Source: Enterosoma sp964427595 (GTDB taxonomy: Bacteria; Bacillota_I; Bacilli_A; RFN20; CAG-288). Taken from it: DNA of 64,000 nucleotides. Below, one piece after another: positions 1 through 7,902 of this stretch. The DNA is taken from contig CAYRUQ010000003.1 of the NCBI GenBank assembly GCA_964427595.1, positions 11,014 to 75,013 on the forward strand, written 5' to 3'. The notes below the pieces were generated by a model. The model was not told the DNA's origin. It saw only the letters and a program-made list of their open reading frames with translations, and did no database searches. Numbering within the stretch: the first letter of the stretch is position 1; each line of letters opens with the position of its first letter. Both the position numbers and the translations under genes were made by a program.

Positions 1-872
1 TCCTTAAACGCACCGATGAATGAGGTGACGACGATATATAAGATCTGTGGTGACATCAGAGGAACAGTGATCCTCCATAAGGTCTTTCTCTTGGAAGCAC
101 CATCGACTTTAGCAGCGTTGTAGTACTGAGCATCGATACCTTGTAAACCGGAGAGAAAGACTAAAATCTTAAATGGGATATCAGACCAGATGATATAGAT
201 ACAAAGAGGGATCATAGCTACATATTGATCAGCACCGGTGATCCAAACCGTATCTAAACCGAAGAGGTAGTTGATGATACCATTGTCATCAAACATGACG
301 GAGAAGACCATACCGATAGCGATCGTATTAGTGACATAAGGTAAGAAGAAGACTGTTTGTAAGAATTTCTTAAACCAAGTAAGTGAGTTTAAAGCGACTG
401 ATATCAACAAAGCGATAGTAGTGGAGAGAGGGACAGTGACAAAGACGATGATGAAGGTGTTAGGGATAGCATATTGAACGAAGTTTTGTTCATAACCGCC
501 ACCGGATGTCATCGTGATACCGAAGATGATTCCGAAGTTATCTAAGGTGAAACCGGAAGAAGTGAAGGTGATCTGATCGTAATCTTTCATGAAGGCGATG
601 ACTATCGTATTGATCAAAGGATAGAGAAGGAAGATGACGAGAAGAATCAAAACCGGTCCTAAATAGAGCCAAGCCTTCCAGTTGTTATTAGAAGCAGTAT
701 CCTGAATACCAGTGATCTTATATGGTTTCTTCTTGCTAGAAGAAGGATCAACGAGTCTGATGATCGTATTACTTTCACTAGAAAAACCATCAACAATATC
801 CGGACGCTCTTCGAAGTAATCGTTAGCAGCGGTGAGACTCACCTGCTCACGAAGGACTTGTTCCTGTTCCAT
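1..872 (-). CDS. Sugar ABC transporter permease (MalF/UgpA type), partial
   Basis: Inner-membrane permease of a carbohydrate importer. The reading frame starts at an ATG at 872 (MEQEQVLREQ) and stays open to the window edge, so the C-terminus is missing. It has a cytoplasmic N-terminal tail of about 60 residues, then hydrophobic segments (for example WLYLGPVLILLVIFLLYPL). Near the edge is the permease EAA-like loop (AAKVDGASKRKTLWRITVP), which docks on the ATPase. The start lies 10 nt after the stop of the ATPase gene, so the two are co-transcribed. The second permease and the substrate-binding protein are probably beyond the edge. The substrate cannot be told from sequence. Confidence 0.9.
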   Translation of the reverse strand, partial: MEQEQVLREQVSLTAANDYFEERPDIVDGFSSESNTIIRLVDPSSSKKKPYKITGIQDTASNNNWKAWLYLGPVLILLVIFLLYPLINTIVIAFMKDYDQITFTSSGFTLDNFGIIFGITMTSGGGYEQNFVQYAIPNTFIIVFVTVPLSTTIALLISVALNSLTWFKKFLQTVFFLPYVTNTIAIGMVFSVMFDDNGIINYLFGLDTVWITGADQYVAMIPLCIYIIWSDIPFKILVFLSGLQGIDAQYYNAAKVDGASKRKTLWRITVPLMSPQILYIVVTSFIGAFK

Positions 873-882
873 TATCACGTCC

Positions 883-2814
883 TCAATCTATATAGATTCT
901 CTGCTCAGTCTCGTGATTGAAGATGAAGAATTTATCCTCTTTCAAGCTTAATTGAACTCTGCCATGAGAGACTTGCTGATCAGATGAGACGACGATCTTG
1001 AAGGAAGTCTTAGTGCACTCCTTATGAGTGGCGACGACAAACATATCACGTCCTAAGACCTGAAGCATGTCAACATCAGCATGGAAACCGAGTTGTTGAG
1101 TATCAGCAAGAGCGACATTCATACCTTCAGGACGGATAGCGACATAGACTTCTTGATCATCGATCTGTTTATTCAATTCATAAACTTTCTCATCACCGAT
1201 ATATAAGGCATTACCAGTGATACGGCCATTGAAGACATTGATAGGCGGAGTTCCTAAGAACTGAGCGACGAAGAGGTTAGCCGGTTGATTGTAGACATTT
1301 TGAGGAGAATCGATCTGTTGTTCTTCACCGAGCTTCATAACGACGATCTTATCGGAGATAGACATAGCTTCTTCCTGATCGTGAGTGACGAAGACGGTGG
1401 TGATACCGGTATCTCTTTGAATTCTCTTGATCTCTTCTCTAGTTTGAAGTCTCAAACGAGCATCCAAGTTAGAGAGAGGTTCATCAAGTAATAAAACTTT
1501 AGGTTTCTTGACTAAGGCTCTAGCGATAGCGACACGCTGTTGTTGACCACCGGAGAGCTGAGACGGTTTTCTTTCAAGATATTCTTCAACCTGAACGAGT
1601 TTAGCAGTCTCTTCAACGATCTCTTTACGCTCTTCTTTGGTTAAGAGTCTATGAGTGATAGCAGTCTTTGCATCGGTGACGATGTTCTCTAAAAGAAGTT
1701 CTTCTTTTAAATACTCAACCGCTTCTCTAGCAGCTTCTTCATTGATCTTCTTTAAGATGATGAAGAAACGGCGTTGACCATTTTCATAATAAAGTTTCAG
1801 ATCGGAATAGTGATATCTTCTCTTTCTGAGAGTGAGCTTGAGATCATTGGTGAACTCAGCATCAACGACATCACTGACACCAAAGGAAGTCTCAGTGAAT
1901 TCGACTGCGTCACAGACGGCTCTCTTGAAGTCTTCTAATTGAATAGTTAAAACACCTCTGATACGAGCGACGATCTCATAACAGACTTTAGCTTTGAAGA
2001 TGGTGATGGATTCGACATGTCCGTACTCAGACATAGCCGCTCTTTCAGCTTTGATGTACTCATCGATATGGTCAGTGGTGAAACTTAAAGGAAGATGACC
2101 GATGAAGTTGATGGTTGATTTTTCTTTCTCACTGACACGAGTGACATCAGCTCTGATCTTGATATCATATAAAGCTTCACTAGCTTGTTCTTCTTCATAC
2201 TCTTCACTATCAGGATGGATGATATGTTCTCTGAAGTTATCTAAGAAGAGATCTTTGTTCTCAGCCGAGACAGAGAGAAGGTCAATCTTTAAGTTTAAAA
2301 CTTCTCCGTCAGTTTCTTCTTCGATATCAGAAGAGACGATTTTATAATTCTTTTTCTTCAAGCCTAAGCGACCGATCAAGGATTTGACACTAGCTAAGAT
2401 TCCATCGACATCATCCTCTTCCTTCATCTTGTAAGTGTAGTTGATATGGTAGTTGTAGAAAGTGACGAGAGGAACTTCAACCTTGAGGTTGGTGAGTGGG
2501 AATTCAATGTTCTTATAAATTGTCATGTGAGGATAGAGAGCATAATTTTGGAAGACAAGACCGATACCTCTCTTCTCGGGAGGGAGGTTAGTGACTTCTT
2601 GATCACCAAACCACACTTCACCAGAAGTAGGTTTTAAAAGTCCAGAAATCATGTATAAGGTAGTGGATTTACCACAACCAGAAGGTCCGAGAAGACCGAC
2701 TAATTTTCCATCTGGGACCTCGAAGTCTAAGTTATTGACAGCGATGGTATCACGAATGTTCTTCTTAGAGTCACCGGGGAATATTTTGGTGAGATTCTTC
2801 AGTTTGATTTCCAT
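883..2814 (-). CDS. Carbohydrate ABC transporter ATPase (UgpC/MalK/MsmK type) with a ~280-residue internal insertion
   Basis: Cytoplasmic ATPase energising the sugar importer. All motifs are present: Walker A GPSGCGKST (42-50), Q-loop VFQNYALYPHMT (86-97), signature LSGGQQQR (419-426), Walker B VLLLDEP (439-445), D-loop SNLD and H-loop THD (476-478). A MalK-type regulatory domain follows (about 500-643). Family members are usually about 350-370 residues; this one has 643. The excess sits between the Q-loop region (NIEFPL, ~106) and the helix before the signature (EERKEIVEETAKL, ~393). The insert is charged, mixed alpha/beta in look, and I do not recognise a domain in it. Mycoplasma UgpC/MsmK proteins are also over-long (about 585 residues, from memory). 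It is the second gene of the minus-strand operon. Confidence 0.93.
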   Translation of the reverse strand: MEIKLKNLTKIFPGDSKKNIRDTIAVNNLDFEVPDGKLVGLLGPSGCGKSTTLYMISGLLKPTSGEVWFGDQEVTNLPPEKRGIGLVFQNYALYPHMTIYKNIEFPLTNLKVEVPLVTFYNYHINYTYKMKEEDDVDGILASVKSLIGRLGLKKKNYKIVSSDIEEETDGEVLNLKIDLLSVSAENKDLFLDNFREHIIHPDSEEYEEEQASEALYDIKIRADVTRVSEKEKSTINFIGHLPLSFTTDHIDEYIKAERAAMSEYGHVESITIFKAKVCYEIVARIRGVLTIQLEDFKRAVCDAVEFTETSFGVSDVVDAEFTNDLKLTLRKRRYHYSDLKLYYENGQRRFFIILKKINEEAAREAVEYLKEELLLENIVTDAKTAITHRLLTKEERKEIVEETAKLVQVEEYLERKPSQLSGGQQQRVAIARALVKKPKVLLLDEPLSNLDARLRLQTREEIKRIQRDTGITTVFVTHDQEEAMSISDKIVVMKLGEEQQIDSPQNVYNQPANLFVAQFLGTPPINVFNGRITGNALYIGDEKVYELNKQIDDQEVYVAIRPEGMNVALADTQQLGFHADVDMLQVLGRDMFVVATHKECTKTSFKIVVSSDQQVSHGRVQLSLKEDKFFIFNHETEQRIYID

Positions 2815-2833
2815 AATTCTGTCTCCTGATCTC

Positions 2834-4372
2834 TTAATTAGTTCCGTCGTCTTCTACATCATTATCTAATTGGAGCTTCTCTTTCATTCTTCTTTCTAGG
2901 TAATTCTTGATGGCTAGATAGAAGAATTTAGCGAAGTATCCGATGAAGATGATTCCTATGATCGATAGACATACGATGTAGTTATCTAATGGGTTATAAG
3001 TAGATAGTGCACTTGCGATGAAACCGACACGATAGACGATTATCAAGATATCCATCAACAGCACTGTCACCGCTAAATATCCGAGGATATTAGTCTTGAA
3101 GAATCTCTTCGGTTGAACTCTCTTAAATTCATCGTTCTTATATTTGTTAGAGAAATAGAAGTAGGCGACGATGATTCCAGCGATATAAACAGCAGAGAAC
3201 ACGAAGAGAATGATTAATAAGTTAAATAAAACATTGTGGAAGAAAACATTAGAGAAGTCATCATCTTCAACTTCAAAGTAGATGGAGCCAAATCTAGTCG
3301 TATAGATAGAAGAATTAAGCTCAGCTAAAGTGTCATTATTGATGATGCTGATCTTGAAAGAACTACTGCACAATGAGACGCCAGTTAAACCATCTAAATT
3401 GATGTTTTCAACTAACATATGAACGACGGTATCACCTTCATCAACCGTGAAGGAAGTGGTCTGAGCATAGTCATCATAAACATAGACAGTTTCCATCGAA
3501 TCGTCTTCATAAGCTAAAAGCAGATAAGCAGAGTTCATATTAGTGAAGGTGAATTGATAGGAATAAGTACCTCTTGCTAAATAGCCTTGATTAGTCTCAT
3601 AAGCACTGGAGCTAGACATCTGCTCTGTATAAAGGTCGACAGTGTTGTTATGAACCGTAAATGTAAAAGAAACATATCTACCAAGTGTGGACACGTAGTC
3701 CATACTAGCGGATATGTATTGTGTCAAATCAATATTAGTAGAGCCAGCTGTAGAGTAGCTGAAGTAATCTTCAGAAGAATCAATGTAATAAGATTGCTCG
3801 CCAGGATAATAGTTGGTGCCATCAGTAGCGATTTCAAAAACGTTATAGAAAACAAGAGAGCCATCGATGATAGAATCGCCGGGATTGATGAAGAGATCGA
3901 TAGTGACAGAAATATAAGTGTCGAAATGATCTCCTAAGCCCTGATAAGCGATATTACCAGTGCTAGACTTTTCAATCTCGGACTCTCTTTGAATCTGCTC
4001 TCCATCATCAGTAGTGACGTAATAGCTGACGGTAAAAGGAAGATAAAGACCATCATCTTCAGATCCATAATATCCCAACGTAAAATCACCACTACTTGAG
4101 CCGCATCTAAATGTTATTTGATATGACTGACAGGTGTCACTATGGTTTTGACTAGTGACAGTGGCAGTAAAATTAGGAGCTATTTCAGTGATATCTAAGG
4201 CATCCTCTTGGACCCCTTTAATATCAGAAGAATCAATCAACTGTCGTTGCCCAGAAACCTCAAGACGAGTGCCGAAATCTGAGCAATAATTACTAATGGG
4301 CACAAAACAAATCAGCAACAGAGACATAATCAGAAGGCGAACTGAAGACAGCAGACGCTTTTTTCGTTTCAT
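2834..4372 (-). CDS. Membrane protein with large exported domain, linked to the sugar ABC operon
   Basis: I do not recognise the family. The 512-residue protein begins with a basic, hydrophobic signal or anchor (MKRKKRLLSS, hydrophobic to ~28). A Ser/Thr/Tyr/Asp-rich region of about 350 residues follows, predicted outside the cell. Three membrane segments come next (about 381-407, 427-450, 464-487), and the tail is charged. Two consecutive beta-sandwich-like stretches are suggested by alternating hydrophobic strands, but this is weak. It ends 19 nt before the ATPase start, so it is the first visible gene of the transporter operon. By position it could be a substrate-handling or sensor partner of the importer; this is inference only. 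Confidence 0.8.
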   Translation of the reverse strand: MKRKKRLLSSVRLLIMSLLLICFVPISNYCSDFGTRLEVSGQRQLIDSSDIKGVQEDALDITEIAPNFTATVTSQNHSDTCQSYQITFRCGSSSGDFTLGYYGSEDDGLYLPFTVSYYVTTDDGEQIQRESEIEKSSTGNIAYQGLGDHFDTYISVTIDLFINPGDSIIDGSLVFYNVFEIATDGTNYYPGEQSYYIDSSEDYFSYSTAGSTNIDLTQYISASMDYVSTLGRYVSFTFTVHNNTVDLYTEQMSSSSAYETNQGYLARGTYSYQFTFTNMNSAYLLLAYEDDSMETVYVYDDYAQTTSFTVDEGDTVVHMLVENINLDGLTGVSLCSSSFKISIINNDTLAELNSSIYTTRFGSIYFEVEDDDFSNVFFHNVLFNLLIILFVFSAVYIAGIIVAYFYFSNKYKNDEFKRVQPKRFFKTNILGYLAVTVLLMDILIIVYRVGFIASALSTYNPLDNYIVCLSIIGIIFIGYFAKFFYLAIKNYLERRMKEKLQLDNDVEDDGTN

Positions 4373-4779
4373 TGACTAGTCCTCAACACATTGATTATAT
4401 AAATTATGCACCAAACAATAGACATCTCCTTGATATCTACTCACTTCATTATAAATGTTTTCAAGTAAATGCAAAAGTTCTTTTCTTTAGGAAGCCCTTT
4501 CATAAAAAATTATCTAAAATCGATTAAAATCGGCGGTTTTTATCATTTTTCCTTCAGTTGATTAAAACATTGTTCAATTTTAGTGAGACTTCAATGTTAA
4601 AACCTTTTCTTCTCTAACCTTATTTATATATAGTGATACTTCTAATCAATTTTAATAAACTTGACAAAACCTCTCTGCTATCTGATCATTTTTACTATTT
4701 TGTTTGCTTATGTATATAACGCAACAAACAAGATAGAATGTCAATTTCAAATTATTAGTAGACATCTTTTCTCTATGGC
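4373..4779. other. Intergenic region between the ABC operon and the TetR pseudogene
   Basis: AT-rich, with no convincing coding frame. Upstream of the 512-residue gene on the minus strand are two TATAAT-like boxes (around 4395-4400 and 4412-4417) without good -35 partners, so a promoter is likely but not pinned. An inverted pair, AACATTG ... CAATGTT, lies around 4568-4600 and could be an operator. Nothing else is seen. Confidence 0.4.
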
Positions 4780-5299
4780 TTATATCTGATCTTTAGGAAG
4801 AGTTTGAACATTTAAAACTTGCTTGAAATGAGTGAAAATATCTTCGACTATTTGATTTGCTTGTTCGACAGTTATAAATCCTTTAAGAAAATGAGACATA
4901 CAGATAACAAGTGACGCACAAGTGATTCTTTTATGTGTGACTAATGTTTTATAGCTGATCTCAAAATAGCTTTCTAAATATCTGCTTATCCATCTCATAT
5001 ACTCTTCAATTTCGCCAGTAACTATCTGCTGCCGATGAACTTTTTGAAAGAGAAAAAGCCTATAGACTCTCTCTTCAAAGCTGATATCTGTTTTATGTCT
5101 TTCAACATAATCATTCAGAAGTTTATTGATGGAAGAAAAATAAAAATCTTTCTTTGACTCATAATGTTTGAAAAAGTGGTCTTTGAAATACCAACTTCTT
5201 TAATCAAGTCATTAATGGTGCATTCCCTAAAGTAAGTGATTTGATAAAAGACTGATAAAGCCTTTCATCAATATTGGATACATGTTTACTTTTCCCCAT
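4780..5299 (-). pseudogene. TetR/AcrR-family regulator broken by two frameshifts
   Basis: Translating across three frames gives a continuous TetR-like protein. It starts at the ATG at 5299 (MGKSKHVSNIDERLYQSF), moves frame near 5225-5231, continues as REC-TINDLIKEVGISKTTF, moves frame again in the A5 run at 5171-5175, and continues as FFKHYESKKDFYFSSINKLL down to the stop at 4780. The middle part matches the TetR recognition-helix pattern (isktTfykhF.sKkdl). Each frame change is explained by one missing base. The C-terminal 72 residues alone are open (MRWISRYLESYF...). It is divergent from the small membrane gene at 5358. Either it is a decayed regulator or the two indels are sequencing errors. 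Confidence 0.75.
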
Positions 5300-5357
5300 A
5301 AAGTAAATTCCTTTGTCTAATACAGAAATTATACTTTAGAAAATGGAGGAGTAGAGC
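5300..5357. promoter_or_regulatory. Divergent control region with TetR-type dyad
   Basis: The imperfect 17-bp dyad TTTGTCTAATACAGAAA at 5312-5328 lies between the TetR pseudogene and the divergent 115-residue gene, with a TATACT box just after it on the plus strand and TATAAT on the minus strand. A wider AAAGTA ... TACTTT pair encloses it. This is the usual place for a TetR autoregulatory operator. The plus-strand gene has a strong ribosome-binding site, GGAGG, before its ATG. Confidence 0.45.
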
Positions 5358-5705
5358 ATGAATAAAACGAGTTTTAGAATTAAACAACTCTCTGATTTGA
5401 CAGGCATTCCTGTCGAAAAACTCTATCAATATGATGCTGGAGAAGATGTTTTAATTACACAAGAAAAAGAAGAGTTACACAAGGCCAAAAAAGAACTCAA
5501 TATCAAAAAAGTCAATGTCGCTCTGGTTCTTGTTTTCTTTTTGAGTTGTGTGCTTATCCTTATAGGAATGCTTTGTTTTATAGCAATCGGCCTAATCACT
5601 TACACTAATTTAGTATTATTCAATCTCTCTTATCTAGCAATAGTAGGAATCGTGGTAGCTGTAGCTAGTATCATCGCTTATTTAATAATCAACATTAAAA
5701 AATAG
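5358..5705 (+). CDS. Small membrane protein with N-terminal helix-turn-helix-like segment
   Basis: 115 residues. The N-terminus (RIKQLSDLTGIPVEKLYQYD, about 7-26) resembles the first helices of MerR- or Cro-like DNA-binding domains. A charged stretch of about 20 residues follows, then two membrane helices (about 52-78 and 84-111). The start is well supported by GGAGG 7 nt upstream. It is divergent from a broken TetR regulator, so it may be that regulator's target. Function unknown. The HTH-like part is too short to be a full MerR domain and may only be a coincidental helix pair. Confidence 0.7.
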   Translation: MNKTSFRIKQLSDLTGIPVEKLYQYDAGEDVLITQEKEELHKAKKELNIKKVNVALVLVFFLSCVLILIGMLCFIAIGLITYTNLVLFNLSYLAIVGIVVAVASIIAYLIINIKK

Positions 5706-5728
5706 CTTAAAAGTTGTTTTTATCTTTT

Positions 5729-6778
5729 TTATTTATCTTCGTCTAAAGATATATTTCTAAATTGAATCGGAGTTTTATTAATCTTGATGTTATCAATCTC
5801 AGCTTCTTCTTTACTGAGATAAATCTTATCTTTAGAAACATCAACCTGTTGAGTGCCAGTCATGTATTGAGCAAAATCCTGTTTCTTTTTGGTGACGACC
5901 ATGACAGTGATAGAAAGAAGAAGCGGAACAGCTAAGGCTAAGAAAGAAAGCCAGATTTCCAAGACTATTTGAAAGACGGCGTATAACAAAAACTTCTTAG
6001 TCTTAACAGCCAACAAGTCACTATTAATTAGACCGATTTTATAAGCTCTCATACCGAGAGTCTGTCTAGTTCTTCTAAAAATCAAAGGAGGAACTAAATA
6101 AACGAGAAGAGAGCTTAAAACGACAGCGACTGGTAGCTCAATAAGCAAAACAACATAATTGAGATAATTAGTATAGTCATAATAATTAGGGAAATAACTT
6201 ATAAGAAATCCTCTTAAATAACTATCGATAAAAGGAACATAGATATACTCGGTATAATCGGAGTATCCACCTCTGAATGATGAGTTTTTAACTATTTCTC
6301 CATCTTCGATGACGAAAAGATACTCCTCACTGACAGTGACATCGAGTCTGTATTCATCATAAATTGCAGACATATAATCGTAGTTCTCTTGAGACATCTC
6401 TCCACTTTCAGTAAGTTCTAATGCGTAAGAAAAGAATTGATTGATAACCTTCTCAAGATTATTCATGATCTGGCTGGCTGAATAAGTATCAGTATCGTTG
6501 TAATACTCAGTAGCTTCTTCTAATCCATCATCAGTCTCAACATAAACACCGCTAGAGACCATCATCTCTTGTAAGCCAGTATAGACTTCTTGATAATAGT
6601 CGCTAGATTGAACAATCGCTCTAGCCGAGATGAAAAAGAGAATTCCTACAAGAGCAAACAAAAGGAGGTCGATGATCTTGGCAAAGACCTTTTTATATGT
6701 CTTAGCTCTGGTATAACGGACATTAAGCTCAACATTTTGAGCTTTCGGTCTCACTTCATAAATATCTTGTTCAGCCAT
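5729..6778 (-). CDS. RDD-type membrane protein (second copy)
   Basis: 349 residues with RDD-family features. An N-terminal membrane helix (about 35-54) is preceded by a basic patch. A long acidic loop of about 150 residues follows, predicted outside. Then comes a hairpin of membrane helices (207-233 and 263-296) carrying the family-like motif RRTRQTLGMRAYKIGLIN (about 235-252). The start overlaps the stop of the preceding RDD gene by one base, so translation is coupled. It is the last gene of the SIR2-RDD-RDD operon. RDD proteins are mostly uncharacterised and some act in ion exchange or envelope stress; no function is assigned here. Confidence 0.8.
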   Translation of the reverse strand: MAEQDIYEVRPKAQNVELNVRYTRAKTYKKVFAKIIDLLLFALVGILFFISARAIVQSSDYYQEVYTGLQEMMVSSGVYVETDDGLEEATEYYNDTDTYSASQIMNNLEKVINQFFSYALELTESGEMSQENYDYMSAIYDEYRLDVTVSEEYLFVIEDGEIVKNSSFRGGYSDYTEYIYVPFIDSYLRGFLISYFPNYYDYTNYLNYVVLLIELPVAVVLSSLLVYLVPPLIFRRTRQTLGMRAYKIGLINSDLLAVKTKKFLLYAVFQIVLEIWLSFLALAVPLLLSITVMVVTKKKQDFAQYMTGTQQVDVSKDKIYLSKEEAEIDNIKINKTPIQFRNISLDEDK

Positions 6779-7902
6779 CAGATCATATATCCTTTACTGG
6801 CATAAATCTTCTCTAAATCATCGGTCGAAATCAAGACGGTCTTGGAGATAAAATCTCCAAGCGTCCTATGATAGTGATTACAGAATATGAAGATAAACGA
6901 AGCTAGAACTAAAACAAGTGAAATCAAAGAGAGATAGAAAAGATAAGGTAGACTGAAGACTGTTGCGATATCGATATACATGACGGGAACTAACATAATC
7001 AGAGGTAAACACATGACCATCTGATAGAACGAATATAAGATTCGATCTCTCCTCTTTAAAATCTTGAAGTTTTCCATCACTACTCTCTCTCTTCTTAAAG
7101 CCATCATCGGGATAGTCTTTCCTCTTCTAGAGACTACTGGTATGACTAAAAAGTAGATGACAGAACCTAAGAAGTAAGAGATATAAGTACAATAGACTGA
7201 TATCATGTTCATCTGATAAGTCAGTTCATCATTTTGATCATCAAGGACTCGATACTGATATAAAGGCGACTCAGAAGTTATCTTCTCAGAATCTAATATC
7301 ACATACATCATCTCAGAATAGATGTTAGCGAAGAAGCTTTGGATGAAATAGTTATAGGCGCTTTGAGCAGTCGAAGAAAGAGAGTCATTCTCATCTAACA
7401 GAGGACTGAAACTAGTTTTATAAGAATCACTTAAAACGATGCTCTCCCCAGTGTAATCAAAGAATCCATAAGAATCATATTCTTGAAGTAAGTTCTTAAC
7501 TGCATCTACATCCTCTCCCAAGTAATCAATATAGAAAAGAGAAAAATAATCAGGTTCATAAGTTTCTTCTAAAAAACCTATCAAATAAGCATTTGCACTA
7601 AATTCAAGAGAAGTGGTTATGTTGTATTTATCAGCGCTATCATCATTTTCATCGTAATCGAGAAGATAGTTATCATAAAGGATATCTAGTCTTTCGACTT
7701 GATTTTCATACAGTTTTTCTTGATAACTGTCATATCCACCGACTATCTTACCGATAGGATAGACAGCGACTGAAAAAAGAATTAAAGCTACAAAAAAGTT
7801 GAGGAAGAGATCGGCTAAGTAAACTAGCATTCTCTTTCCTTTGGTAAGCGGTGATATATCTAGATATTTCGGATTGACTTGATCGATGACTTCTTCGCTC
7901 AT
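6778..7902 (-). CDS. RDD-like membrane protein (first copy)
   Basis: 374 residues with the same plan as the next gene: one N-terminal membrane helix (26-50) behind KGKRMLVYLADLFLN, a long acidic exported loop (about 51-230), then three helices (about 233-257, 289-310, 320-341) and a short tail containing HRTLGDFISKTVLI, an RDD-like ending. It overlaps the SIR2 gene by 4 nt and touches the next RDD gene. The two RDD proteins look like diverged paralogues that could form a heteromer. RDD assignment is moderate because the arginine-aspartate-aspartate positions are not all clear. Confidence 0.7.
   Translation of the reverse strand: MSEEVIDQVNPKYLDISPLTKGKRMLVYLADLFLNFFVALILFSVAVYPIGKIVGGYDSYQEKLYENQVERLDILYDNYLLDYDENDDSADKYNITTSLEFSANAYLIGFLEETYEPDYFSLFYIDYLGEDVDAVKNLLQEYDSYGFFDYTGESIVLSDSYKTSFSPLLDENDSLSSTAQSAYNYFIQSFFANIYSEMMYVILDSEKITSESPLYQYRVLDDQNDELTYQMNMISVYCTYISYFLGSVIYFLVIPVVSRRGKTIPMMALRRERVVMENFKILKRRDRILYSFYQMVMCLPLIMLVPVMYIDIATVFSLPYLFYLSLISLVLVLASFIFIFCNHYHRTLGDFISKTVLISTDDLEKIYASKGYMI

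Noticed and set aside
883..2814. Intein in the ABC ATPase
   Set aside because: The insert lacks intein splice motifs (no N-terminal Cys/Ser block or C-terminal HN) and does not interrupt a catalytic motif.
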